64,000 nt of DNA from Dactylorhiza incarnata (GCA_033032865.1 JAWHQI010001499.1:1-64000); one strand, 5' to 3'; shown: positions 1-9,352, counted from the first letter of the stretch. The notes: generated by a model from the sequence alone, not told the origin. Program-made: numbers and translations.

Positions 1-24
1 AGGGAAATGTAAAAATCAACTTCA
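1..24 (+). pseudogene. Tail of a Copia RNase H fragment (cut by window edge)
   Basis: The first 24 bases match 60919-60942, the end of a Copia RNase H reading frame (see 60655-60942). As in the other copy, the Copia sequence stops abruptly where the PMD-Ulp1 unit begins. Only the last few codons are inside the window. Confidence 0.5.
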
Positions 25-304
25 TGATTACCCTGTATTTATATTTGTCCTGTTGCCTCGGGATTGTTTTCGCGTCAAACCCCTCACGCGGGGGCTGGAT
101 TTCGCTCTTACACGCAAGTATCCGCGACCCAGCCTTCGATTTAGGAAGAGCATTGATAGGTCACCAGAGGGTTTGGCAGCCGGAGGCGCCTGGCTTGGAC
201 ACTGTTTTGGCCCGTAGGCGGCTATGCCTCGATCGCTCCTCCACTATCAGGCGGTTCGACCGTTTAGTGTGTGGGGGGGGGGGGCGCCGGGTCCACTCTG
301 GTAT

Positions 305-445
305 AGAGGGGAAAAAAGGTGGGAAGTGGGGGGGAGAAAAAAGAAAAAGAGGGGGAGGAGAAAAAAGAGGGGGAGGAGAGGGAAGGGGGAGGGAGAAAGA
401 AAAAAGAGGGAAAGGAAGAAAAAATGAAGGGAGGGAGGGAGAGAA
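305..445 (+). other. Polypurine (GA-rich) tract
   Basis: Almost pure A/G on the + strand, with uninterrupted purines at 328-424. It follows a 12-G run at 273-284. The same tract is present in copies B (56739-56879) and C (61218-61359), where it is longer and less interrupted. Such tracts can form triplex DNA. The reading frames seen through it are low-complexity artefacts. Confidence 0.75.
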
Positions 446-475
446 CGCGGCCACAATTTCGAAAGATAGACATTT

Positions 476-754
476 GGCTCTCCGCGGAGATCCAAATGGC
501 TCTCCGCAGAGATCCAAATGGCTCTCCGCGGAGAGCCAAATGGCTCTCCGCGGATATCTAAATGGATCTCCGCGGATATCTAAATGGATCTCCGCGGAGA
601 GCCATTTGGATCTCCGCGGAGAGCCATTTGGATCTCCGCGGAGAGCCATTTGGATCTCCGCGGAGAACTTTGTGCTCTCCGCGGAGAGCTTTTTGCTCTC
701 CGCGGAGATCTTTTTGCTCTCCGCGGAGAGCCTTTTGGATCTCCGCGGAGAGCC
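476..754. repeat. 22-bp palindromic tandem array (copy A, 3' side of Ulp1 gene)
   Basis: About 12.5 units of a 22-bp repeat built on GCTCTCCGCGGAGAGC, a perfect 16-bp palindrome, separated by short spacers. The spacer reads CAAATGG in the left part and CATTTGG in the right part, so its polarity flips inside the array. The 22-bp period is not a multiple of three and contains no stop codons. All frames on both strands therefore stay open and give repeated peptides (LSAES, ALRGEP, GSPRRA); these are not evidence for protein. Confidence 0.95.
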
Positions 755-882
755 TTCTGTATCTTCACTGATTTCATTTAAAGCTATAATTTTGACCCAT
801 TTGAAAACGGTATTCATCCATGAAACAATTGTTATTATAGACAAACATTACAAATGTACACGAATAATTTTCTTAATTTACA

Positions 883-3384
883 TCAATCAACCACAAAATT
901 TTTAAAGATGTCTGCACAGATCTGGGCTCTAAACATAGGCATATTTTTCTGCCAGTCTACGCAACTCTCCCAGCTCATCAGCCCTTCCTTCGCTATGTGC
1001 TCCATATACTTCATAACGAAGACACCGCAGTCCACGGAGTTCTCCTGCTGTGGTATACCAGCAGTCAAGTCGAGTTTCCAATTGGAAAATCCTGCGTGGA
1101 CTTTTTTAACGGTCGCCTTCTGGAGCGCAGAAATCTGCATTAACACAAATTTGTTCGTACATTAGTAACTCGTAATGTACAATACTACATTGCATGTCAA
1201 TGAACTGTACTTACAGCTTCTTTAGCGGAAACTTTTCGTTGGGCATTACGCAGAGAGTCATGTATAAGCCACTTCTTCTCTTTAACCATACCCACCAATA
1301 AATACCAGTGTTGACTATAACATACTGGCATTAGAATCATTTTGATATTGGCAAGATTCTCCTTGGTAATGCCCTCAAGGAATGCAGCTACAAGCTTAGA
1401 TTCTCCGTCATTGGACCTTGGGAAGTGCAACTACATAATTTGTAACATTTTTTAGCAATGCAAACAGAATTATTAATGTATAAAGCACTGATAGGGAGAT
1501 CATACCAAAAAGTTCGGACTGATGTACATAAACGGATGATACGGTTCTTTATCCCGATCTCTACGCAAAGTCAAGATCTTTGCGTAGGCATCAATGTGAC
1601 AATCTTCGACGTATTTGTCCGTCAGAAGAGCATCCATGCCATCTCGAAATCCGACTATATTCCATTTATTGAATGCTTGGTCGTTCCTGAAACATTAGAA
1701 AGTCATCGTCAATATCAATGTGCATAGATCAAAATTTTGAAAATATAAAAGTGTATAATGTCAAAAGGGCACCTCGATGGTATGGCGCTCATACGCTGAT
1801 GGATGATATCTCTATCTTCTTCAGCTATTAGCGGTCTCCCCGGATAGTCAACGGGGTACACATCAATTTCATCCGCCTTTGTAGTTTTAATTTCTCTTTC
1901 TCCCAATGGGGAGTCTAGAATATCAGTAATGGAAGTATCGTGAGGGGTAGTGAGGGTGGTAGCGTTTTGGTGGGCGGGGGATTTAGAGATACTCGGGCTA
2001 GATGATGGCGAGGAATGATGAATGAGTGTGTCTATATCAGCACTCATGGATTCAAGACGTTCACCTACACTGTGACTAAAATTAATTAAATCACTATGTA
2101 CTCTATCTATTTTTTTGTCTAATCTATCTACAGAACTATCTATCTTGCTATCTAATAAAGCAAATTGATCTAACATCCTATGTTGCAAATCAATCCAAAA
2201 CTGTGCCGGAGGGATAGATGGTGTGCTAGGTGGTGGGGAGGTGCTGATGTGCTGGGTGATGGGGGAGGTGATGATGATGAGGGAGGTGGTAATGATGTGG
2301 GAGGTGGTGGTGCAAACTTCATTTTTTTTACTACCCTAGATGGCGAGACTATTGGTTTTCTCTTAAATGTGGGAGGTGGTGGTGTCCACTGTGTTGTCAC
2401 GTCTGAACATAACAACTTCTCTGTCAGTGTTATTTCATCTAGTACTTCCAACACCTAAAAAGAAGAAATACAACTATTGTATTGGATAGTTCAAAAGTGG
2501 TTGTTAATCGAATAAACTAAATTATTTACCTGCTCATCCAAGAGTTTTGCAACAATCCCCATTTCTTTCATTGAAAATAAGACCTTCTCCGACCATCTTA
2601 ATATTCGTGGCCTCAACGACGGATAGTGCGGAGCGAAGGTGGTGGTGTGCTCGAGGAACCAAATATATATCAAACATTGCAATAGTTTAGAACATATTAA
2701 ACAAATTTCATTTTAGTAATTAGAAATATAGATACTTACAACGAGAACATGGGTGCATCCATAGATGTATCCCATTGAAGACTCTAGCCAATGTTGCAGT
2801 TGGCCTTCTTCTGCAATAGGTGGCAGCTTCTCCACCATCGACCTGAACGACCTCATAACGAAGGTATAGATCGCTTCTGGCCAATTGAACTTTTGAAATT
2901 TCTCCAAGCTGGAGACCTCCTCGAAGAACATTGGCATCCTCTCCGCGCTCGAGGGGAAGAAGAAATTGCACAGAAGGTGCAAAATCAATATCTTCATCGT
3001 CACAGGGGACGACCCTTTCTCCATCGATTGAAGTTCCGTCTTCAAATCGGACTTCGTTAGCGGTCCAAATGGCTTGGTAGTCAGGATGACTTCCTCCCCA
3101 TGGTTCGGCAGACCCAATATCATTGCCACGTCATTGGGGGAGAAGGTTAGCTCCCTCGATCCAATGACGAAGACATCCTTCTCTATATCATACCAGTTTA
3201 GTAGACCGTAAAGAAGGGGAGTGTTCTGCGATACCTTTGGTGCATGGAAGATATGCCAGATGTTGGCATCCATCAGCATCTTCTTCTGATCCTCCTCCAA
3301 TCGTTCTAGTATTGCTGAACTTAGGCTAACAAATGAGTTTAAATAGCACCTCGAGCTCAAAAAATGGATCTTTTTCTGCCCCAT
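883..3384 (-). pseudogene. PMD-Ulp1 (C48 peptidase-like) transposon gene, copy A, frameshifted
   Basis: A six-exon minus-strand gene can be read from splice sites: 3388-2740 (ATG at 3384), 2649-2530, 2454-1773, 1686-1506, 1430-1215 and 1134-883, with GT-AG introns and matching phases. Exon 1 resembles plant mobile domain/DUF1985 sequence (motif near DVAMILGLP). Exon 3 is proline-rich with a coiled-coil-like stretch. Exons 4-6 form an Ulp1/C48 fold: QHW (catalytic His), IHDS (Asp), IPQQ (oxyanion Gln) and DCGVF (Cys). Ulp1 proteases cleave SUMO conjugates; in transposons the role is unknown. Copy A lacks one G of a G-run near 2231 that copy C retains, which shifts the frame in exon 3, so it is probably dead. 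An earlier non-coding exon may lie upstream. Confidence 0.75.
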
Positions 3385-3465
3385 TGATCTGCAAAATTTA
3401 TAAACATATGTTACAATAGAGGGACAAAAAGAATAAATTGGAGAGAGAAATAGAGGAAGCAAAAC

Positions 3466-3941
3466 GGCTCTCCGCGGAGAGCAAACGGCTCTCCTCGGAG
3501 AGCAAACGGCTCTCCTCGGAGAGCAAACGGCTCTCCGCGGAGAGCTATGTAGCTCTCCGCGGAGAGCAAACGGCTCTCCGCGGAGAGCAAACTGCTCTCC
3601 GCGGAGAGCTATGTAGCTCTCCGCGGAGAGCCAGATGGCTCTCCGCGGAGAGCCATTTGGCTCTCAGGGGAGAGCCAGATGGCTCTCCGCGGAGAGCCAT
3701 TTGGCTCTCCGGGGAGAGCCATTTGCTCTCCGGAGAGCCATTTGGATCTCGTTGAGATCCAATTGGCTCTCCGTGGAGAGCCATTTGGCTCTCCATGGAG
3801 TGCCATTTGGCTCTCTGTTTAGATCCAATTGGCTCTCCATGGAGAGCCATTTGGCTCTCCGTTTAGATCCAATTGGCTCTCCATGGAGAGCCATTTGGCT
3901 CTCCGTTTAGATCCAATTGGCTCTCCATGGAGATCCAATTG
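3466..3941. repeat. 22-bp palindromic tandem array (middle array)
   Basis: Same palindrome family as 476-754. The left half keeps the CCGCGG core with spacers such as CAAACGG and CTATGTAG. From about 3760 rightwards the core decays to CCGTGG and CCATGG, and some units become CTCCGTTTAGATCC. CCATGG is what CCGCGG becomes if both CpGs undergo deamination-type change, and it is again a palindrome. The array lies upstream of the PMD exon and downstream of the Myb-like gene. Confidence 0.93.
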
Positions 3942-4055
3942 GGTAATGGCCTAAATGAGGTACAATTGTATCATGGAATAATAAGTGCAAATTATTGTAT
4001 TATTTCCAAATCATTTTTTTACTATAATACATATAAAAACATACCTTTCATGGTT

Positions 4056-5624
4056 TCACACATACTGTTGCAAGCTCTTTTTTTTGTTAATATCCTTAAC
4101 CTTTTGCTTGAGCTGCACATCGGATCGAACCCGAAACTGGTTCATCCCCAACACCCGTGCGACTCGCCCCCAGTACAAGAAACGCTTGGCTAGGCTCTTC
4201 CAAGACATTTGATCACCAGTCGACGATTTCACATGGGAGCGCTCTGCTGGACTAGTTAGCAAGTAATTGAGCAACTCCTTCTCCGATTGGGAGAACGGCT
4301 CTCCTGTAGCTGGGGCGGGGACGATGGCCTCCATTATCTGATTGAAAGTCGGCAATTGTTGATTTACCATGAATGGAGGACGAGAACCAATCTCGCTGAC
4401 AGCGGACGAGATGCCCACATTAGGTTCCTCCGTCGTCGTGATGACTGCAGAAGACGCTGGTTGAGTTAAATTATTTGTGGACGGAGTTTCGGCTGGCAAT
4501 GATTGTGTAACAACCGGCGATGGTTGAATGTAGATGGCGTCTTGATCACCGAGCTCCTTTTGCGCTTCGGTATGCGACTGCAAAGTGTTTGATGTCCTTT
4601 TCCTTTTGAGACGTCTAAGATAATCCCAACGATTTTGAATCTCCTTGTGGGTCATCTGAACTAGATCCTCACGGCGTGCAGCAATGCGGGCGTAAGCTGG
4701 GGCGACCACTTTGGTCCAGTGAATGTTGCCGGCATGCCCAGCATCAATCTCGTTTTGAACAAGTCGATCAATGATATCGTCCGCTGATCCTTCAATTACT
4801 AGATCGGGCAGGGACGTTTGCAGATCTGTTGCAAGGGGCTGACTTGAACTGTGACTTGGGGCGCCGGTTGTAAAAGTGATGCTTCGAGTTACTGTTGTGG
4901 TGACAGTCTCTTCTAACTGGATGAAACTATCCTCACGGCCCGCCTGCATTGGAGCAATCAATGACGCAGACAGATTTAGTGCAGTAATGATGCTGCGTTT
5001 TGGCGCTGCTCGTTGAATGGGCAATCTGAAACGAGACTGGGCAACCATATCCTCCAAGTGCTGTTTAAGAACCTGTTCTGTTTTTGGCCGAATGAACCGT
5101 TTGAAAGCGTAATTGGTGCTATGTAAAGCCGAGACAAGAACAGACCAAATTCGATGCAATTGTGGAATATGCAAGGATTCAATTGGAAAATCTTTTAGAT
5201 CAAGCAGTTCATCGGGTTGAAGAAATTTGAGAGCCACCATTCTGAGTAAGCGCCGTTCGAAGGGGTTGATCATTGGTGAAGTGCTCATCACTTTTTCCCA
5301 GAGATTAAGGCCTTCTAATGCCGATTGACGTTCATTGCCCAACGCGTTGAGGCTGCGAGATTTTTTATGGTGATTTGAAGAAGAGCTTTGCCCATGCGAT
5401 GTTGGTCCGGGTTTTCTGCGCTTGCGACTGGACTGAATAGAATGGGGAGTGTTGCTTATATCAGTATGGTTTAGCGGTAGTGCTTCGTCTTCTCCAATGC
5501 AGTGATGATCATCGTTCGGAGTCCTCTCCACAGCAGTTGCGGCAACCTCAAGCGCATCGTTCACAATCGCATCGAACGTGTGGCTCGACCAAATTGCATT
5601 ATCAGCTATTGCTTCGGCAATCAT
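4056..5624 (-). CDS. Myb/SANT-like DNA-binding protein of a DNA transposon
   Basis: 522 codons from ATG at 5624, uninterrupted. It has a basic, NLS-like stretch RKRRKP near residue 67. A Myb-like helical segment lies at about residues 285-345 (W303, W333, ending in basic RLKRKR), and a second Myb-like tryptophan-containing segment at about 444-515. A serine/threonine-rich linker joins them. It lies 393 bp downstream of the transposase gene on the same strand. A Myb-like protein paired with a transposase is the known arrangement in PIF/Harbinger elements, where it binds element ends and helps nuclear import; that role is inferred here. The stop falls in AT-rich sequence about 115 bp from the palindrome array. 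It could instead be a captured host gene. Confidence 0.6.
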   Translation of the reverse strand: MIAEAIADNAIWSSHTFDAIVNDALEVAATAVERTPNDDHHCIGEDEALPLNHTDISNTPHSIQSSRKRRKPGPTSHGQSSSSNHHKKSRSLNALGNERQSALEGLNLWEKVMSTSPMINPFERRLLRMVALKFLQPDELLDLKDFPIESLHIPQLHRIWSVLVSALHSTNYAFKRFIRPKTEQVLKQHLEDMVAQSRFRLPIQRAAPKRSIITALNLSASLIAPMQAGREDSFIQLEETVTTTVTRSITFTTGAPSHSSSQPLATDLQTSLPDLVIEGSADDIIDRLVQNEIDAGHAGNIHWTKVVAPAYARIAARREDLVQMTHKEIQNRWDYLRRLKRKRTSNTLQSHTEAQKELGDQDAIYIQPSPVVTQSLPAETPSTNNLTQPASSAVITTTEEPNVGISSAVSEIGSRPPFMVNQQLPTFNQIMEAIVPAPATGEPFSQSEKELLNYLLTSPAERSHVKSSTGDQMSWKSLAKRFLYWGRVARVLGMNQFRVRSDVQLKQKVKDINKKKSLQQYV

Positions 5625-6017
5625 TCCAACGGATTCTAGCTGACCTTCACCTCTCGGCCTTCAAGGTATATAGGTAGTTGACGTACTCGACCAAGGGGAT
5701 AGGGTGAAAGGTAGGGCTTCAAAGAGTTCCGTTCGTCGATAGGATGCTCGGGACAAGGAGGAAAGGGAAGACCGGGATGAGCATCAGTTCAGTTAGGTCT
5801 CTCTCACCTTTCATGAAGTCTTGGATGATGGAAGGGTTCTATGTGAGAAATATTGCTCTCGCCTCTCTGATTGAGAGCCCGGTTCTATACGTGCTCGATA
5901 GGAGGTCATCAGGCTCATTCTCGTTTTCAGGAAAGATAGTTGAGTTTCATTCTTGTGTGAATGAGGGATAGGAATTTCTCGCTTGTTAGACTGACTTTTG
6001 GCGTGACTGTTTTTCTA
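5625..6017. other. Intergenic spacer between transposase and Myb-like genes
   Basis: 393 bp without a recognisable gene. The 75-codon + strand frame at 5744-5971 has no family features. The stretch should contain the 3' end of the transposase transcript and the promoter of the Myb-like gene, but I see no convincing TATA box or polyadenylation signal. Its composition is less AT-rich than typical plant intergenic DNA. Confidence 0.4.
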
Positions 6018-7793
6018 TCAATATCCGGTGATCAAGAAGAGAATGCCATAATGGAATGGACGAGGCCTATTCTCATCTCTTCCCCTCATCCAGTTCCTAG
6101 TTTCTAAGCTACTGATGAATCTAGCTAGAATCCGTTGGAAAATGGCTCGTCCTTGACGCCATAAGTTTTCGTTCTTCCCCGATCCACGACGTAGAGTCGA
6201 ACGGAAGAAGCGATCCACGACGGTGTTTGACGCCCCTACAGGCGGTGTTAAGCAATTTCTGATGTGCTTTTTCTGCGTCTCGTGGCAAGATAGAAGTTTG
6301 GTCGTCACAATGCGCTTCGACGGTGGCACATCATTCTCGTTTTCCCAGTTTTTAATTCGATCCAACAATGCATCAAGTTCAGCCTCAATGATGGAGCCTT
6401 CCCGCATTGAAGCATGTCCATTGCCAACAATGATTTCGGCCACGCCAGCCATAAATAGTTCCTGCCGAGCTCGATCCGTGTCGTTCGAATTGTCCCTATA
6501 CCTCGTGATCAGGTGATGATTGTCTAGGAGAACAATGATGTTGTCGAAATCTTGTAGCCATTCTCGGTCATCGCAGCACTTGTCAAGGTACATGATGAGC
6601 AGAGAAGTATCAATATTGTAAGCATTGTACCGGTTCTGCAAACTCCGACCAACAAATCGACGCTCTGCATTGCCCGTAGTCGATGTGAATTGATGGGAGA
6701 GAATTTGTTGGCGCTCGTTCATGACGGAGTGCAATCCTTCAACGGGGGAAAATTTCCTGCCATTGAACTCGTCCGTCAATTTCATGCGTCCCAGCACGTT
6801 GTGATGATGGTCAGCCGAGAGATGAGTCCCGGTTATGACGCCTTCCATTCGGTTGAAGAAAGAAAGTTGGCGAGCAATGCAATCATTGATTAGGCGTGAA
6901 AGCGTTGATTCCACTGGACCAAGAGTGCCATTGTACCCGTTACAATGCTGAAAAAATGATGGGAATTCAGGGAACACTGCTGGATCCTTCTGCCATGACG
7001 TTTGCCCAATTGCTGCATCCCATAAGCGCATATCCAAATACCACGACACGTGACCACGATATAGTGCGGCTTGACGCATGTATCGAGTCGTTCGTGCACA
7101 ACGAATCACCTTGGCTGCATCAGCAATGCCGGAACGGGACGTGTACAAGTCGTATGCCATTTGAACAAGACCGACGTCGTGTGCGCTCTGTTCGAAAAGT
7201 TGCACAGGATAGTTAAGGATGATGGCTGTCGGGATCAACTTCTCGTTTTTTGCCTCGTCCATGACCTGGAACGTGGCACCACAGCCGCCGGAGGTGTTCG
7301 ACTTCTTGCACATGTATCTAGCACTGATAGAGAATGCAGTGGTGTCGATGCAATCGACAACTCGCGGGGCACTTAATTGCTTGCGGGAAAGAAAGCCGAC
7401 TTTGTTGCAAGATGGACATGCACCCGCTGTCACATTGACGCCGTACTGTCGTTCCGGATCAATCACGAACAATGGTTTCAAAAGATACGCATTCAGGTCA
7501 GGTCGCTTGTTCCACAGTGGCACTGGCGGATCGATTCGGATGGGAAGGCGAATGCCATCCTCCATCATTTTCACTTGGATCTTGATCCAATCTTCCTGAA
7601 TTTTGTTCAACGTGCCTGATTGCTTCCCACAAATGCACGGCTCAGTAGTGGGGCGGTCGAAGGCTGACGAATAGAATGGAGGCGTTTGGGTCGGAATCGA
7701 TTCGGGTAGAATTTCAGGGCAGCGATGAACGAGGGTCTCTACTGATCGTTGTGTTTTCGCAATGTCCCGCAGCACAATGTCAACACCATTCAT
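6018..7793 (-). CDS. Zinc-finger DDE transposase-like protein of unassigned superfamily
   Basis: 591 codons from the first ATG at 7793; the frame is open up to 7838. Counting from that ATG, a four-Cys zinc site is formed by C126-x2-C129 and C162-x8-C171, followed by a hydrophobic segment. This layout recalls DUF6729-type proteins of fungi and animals as I remember them (tentative). Candidate catalytic acids are D328 in SADHHHN, D404 in YLDKCCDD and E542 in GKNENLW, spaced 75 and 137 residues apart. A VMNE motif between the first two is typical of related DDE proteins. I do not see hAT, MULE, CACTA, Harbinger or Tc1 signatures. The frame is intact, so the copy may be recent. A strong splice donor at 8320 suggests an upstream leader exon. 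Confidence 0.62.
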   Translation of the reverse strand: MNGVDIVLRDIAKTQRSVETLVHRCPEILPESIPTQTPPFYSSAFDRPTTEPCICGKQSGTLNKIQEDWIKIQVKMMEDGIRLPIRIDPPVPLWNKRPDLNAYLLKPLFVIDPERQYGVNVTAGACPSCNKVGFLSRKQLSAPRVVDCIDTTAFSISARYMCKKSNTSGGCGATFQVMDEAKNEKLIPTAIILNYPVQLFEQSAHDVGLVQMAYDLYTSRSGIADAAKVIRCARTTRYMRQAALYRGHVSWYLDMRLWDAAIGQTSWQKDPAVFPEFPSFFQHCNGYNGTLGPVESTLSRLINDCIARQLSFFNRMEGVITGTHLSADHHHNVLGRMKLTDEFNGRKFSPVEGLHSVMNERQQILSHQFTSTTGNAERRFVGRSLQNRYNAYNIDTSLLIMYLDKCCDDREWLQDFDNIIVLLDNHHLITRYRDNSNDTDRARQELFMAGVAEIIVGNGHASMREGSIIEAELDALLDRIKNWENENDVPPSKRIVTTKLLSCHETQKKHIRNCLTPPVGASNTVVDRFFRSTLRRGSGKNENLWRQGRAIFQRILARFISSLETRNWMRGRDENRPRPFHYGILFLITGY

Positions 7794-7838
7794 TGCCGAT
7801 AAAGACAAATAGTCAAATAATCTAGTCACCAAACCCAA

Positions 7839-8025
7839 AGGTTAGATTAGTAGCCATAATACTAGGATCCTATTTTGAGTAACTATAATTGGTTATAGTA
7901 GCTTGCCTAGGTTATTTCCTACCTCACCTTCCAAATTATATGCTAATTATAATTTATTTCCAAGGATTGTCATAGAAGAATGAACAAACAAACGTATTTC
8001 CTAAAAACAGAAATTAAAAATTTTG
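7839..8025. other. AT-rich leader between transposase frame and palindrome array
   Basis: 187 bp of AT-rich sequence. On the minus strand it offers several AG dinucleotides that could act as splice acceptors for an intron starting at 8320. No coding signal. Confidence 0.35.
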
Positions 8026-8290
8026 GGCTCTCCGCGGAGAGCAAACGGCTCTCCGCAGAGAGCCAAACGGCTCTCCGCGGAGAGCCAAACCGCTCTCCGC
8101 GGAGAGCCAAACGGCTCTCCGCGGAGTGCCAAACGGCTCTCCGCGGAGAGCCAAACCGCTCTCCGGCTCTCCGCGGAGAGACAAAGGGCTCTCCTCGGAG
8201 AGCCAGTGGATCTCAGCGAGAGAGTCGTTTAGCTCTACGCGGAGAGCCATTCTATCCTCACGACGGATAGCCATCAGCGGAGAGCCAAAC
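8026..8290. repeat. 22-bp palindromic tandem array (upstream of transposase)
   Basis: Units GGCTCTCCGCGGAGAGC with spacers CAAACGG or CAAACCG, matching the left part of the middle array. It degrades to the right (CTCCTCGGAG, CTCTACGCGGAG) and fades out near 8290. With 3466-3941 it brackets the transposase/Myb-like pair. Spacer polarity is the same in both arrays (direct, not inverted), so they are not simple terminal inverted repeats. Confidence 0.92.
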
Positions 8291-8318
8291 AAATGCGATA
8301 ATGGTGGATGCGATACAT

Positions 8319-8500
8319 ACCTTGCGGAGAGGAGGATGGGTAGGCTGCGCCGGAGAGCTCTTGTGTATAATCGGATTGGAGAAGGGGCGCCGGAGAGCAG
8401 AGTGATTACTGCCGGAGACGATGGGGGAGCTGCGACGGAATCAAACCTAGAACGCCGAAATGCGAGAGAGAAATTCACGAGGAGAGCGAGGAGAGCGGAG
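8319..8500 (-). other. Possible 5' leader exon with splice donor
   Basis: On the minus strand CCGCAAG is followed at 8320 by GTATGTATC, a good plant splice donor. An upstream exon ending at 8321 would place the palindrome array 8026-8290 inside the first intron of the transposase gene. The frame upstream is open and basic but not recognisable. Inference only; no transcript evidence. Confidence 0.3.
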
Positions 8501-9110
8501 TACGGAGAGGAGAAATGAAGGGGCGCGGGATTTCAGCGAAGCAAATCGTTATATTTTATATTTTTTTATTATTGCGCTGAATATAATAATAGTATTCAGT
8601 CGGATTCAGTCTACCAGAGTGAGGCCCGACCAGGGGGGGGTTGATATTCGCACCCCACTCATCGGGGTGCGTTTAACGTCTTTATGCGACCGTATCAATT
8701 GTAATATTATATTACATTTTTTTTATATAACATATAATTTATTTTATTCGTTAATTTAATTTTAGTTCCGTTTTATATAAACAGTTATTTATATATAAAT
8801 ATTTATTTATATATTATTATGAGATAAAAGTTGAGAAAAGTAGCCCGGCTTCACCTTTTTTTACATTTTCATATATAAATATATAGATAGATAGATATTG
8901 GCTAATGAAGTGACATGAGGATCTATATTTATGTGCCATATGGAGGAGAAGCGGGGTAGAGAAACAGGAGAGGGAGAGAGAGCGAAGAAATCTTCTCAGC
9001 TCTATGCTGGATGAGTTCAATCGAGGGAATTGTTAATGGTATTGTGCTTTGTTGTCTTTTTTCAACTTTTGTTAAAGATACTCATAATTGGTAATTGTAT
9101 CGTAATATTT
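8501..9110. other. AT-rich non-coding region
   Basis: No gene seen. It contains a GC hairpin, CGCACCCC at 8649-8656 and GGGGTGCG at 8664-8671, followed by strongly AT-rich sequence (about 8690-8900). This may include the outer end of the transposon, but no repeat of 25-60 was found in inverted form here. Confidence 0.35.
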
Positions 9111-9352
9111 TTATAGGCACGCGGCATAAGACTGTTTGACCTCGATCTCAGGAGTGGATCCAGCCATGGTACCCTCCATGAACTTGGCATGGACCTCCAT
9201 GTTTGACGAACTAATGCTTTCTCGATCACCTTCTTCACCTAAGCTTCTCGGTTTTTCCTCCTCGCATTTGCGTGCTTGCCGCTGAAGACTTTTCGTCGTG
9301 AATTTGAGATCCATGATATCTGGTTCAACACCTTCCGTGTGCTCCCCACCCT
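9111..9352 (-). pseudogene. CHMP1-like (ESCRT-III) pseudogene fragment
   Basis: The minus strand reads DLKFTTKSLQRQARKCE, matching the N-terminal helix of plant CHMP1 (SAL1/DID2-type ESCRT-III subunits of multivesicular-body sorting). After a short unrelated filler comes NMEVHAKFMEGTMAGST, matching the C-terminal part of the same protein. Just upstream, in another frame, GSTRKVLNQI matches the start of the family (GNTDKLMNQI-like). The middle, roughly 100 residues, is missing and at least one frameshift separates the N-terminal piece, so it cannot be functional. No introns are visible in the retained parts. Confidence 0.7.

Larger units (their letters stand above)
25..3941 (-). mobile_element. 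PMD-Ulp1 repeat unit, copy A
   Basis: This is one of three copies in the window (also 56446-60288 and 60943-64000). Shared sequence begins at TGATTACCCTGTA. It ends in the palindrome array at GATCCAATTG, where copies A and B diverge at once. Order on the + strand: GC-rich leader, G-run, purine tract, 22-bp palindrome array, minus-strand PMD-Ulp1 gene, second palindrome array. No terminal inverted repeat or target duplication could be found. PMD and Ulp1 domains are known cargo of plant MULE and CACTA elements, so a DNA transposon origin is inferred rather than proven. Confidence 0.65.

Noticed and set aside
476..754. CRISPR-like array of repeats and short spacers
   Set aside because: The units are 22 bp with 6-8 bp spacers that are themselves repeated, and the context is a plant nuclear genome. 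This is a minisatellite, not CRISPR.
3545..3850. Open frames encoding LSAES/ALRGEP/GSPRRA repeats as real proteins
   Set aside because: The 22-bp unit has no stop in any frame on either strand, so open frames arise automatically. No start context or family supports them.
25..3941. PMD-Ulp1 unit as a Helitron
   Set aside because: The ends do not begin TC or finish CTRR on either strand and no terminal hairpin of that kind is seen.
5640..6000. Organelle (mitochondrial) DNA insertion
   Set aside because: Composition differs somewhat from neighbouring DNA, but no organelle gene or recognisable segment is present.
3466..8290. Flanking arrays as terminal inverted repeats of the transposase element
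   Set aside because: Spacer orientation is the same in both arrays, so they are direct copies. True inverted ends were not found.
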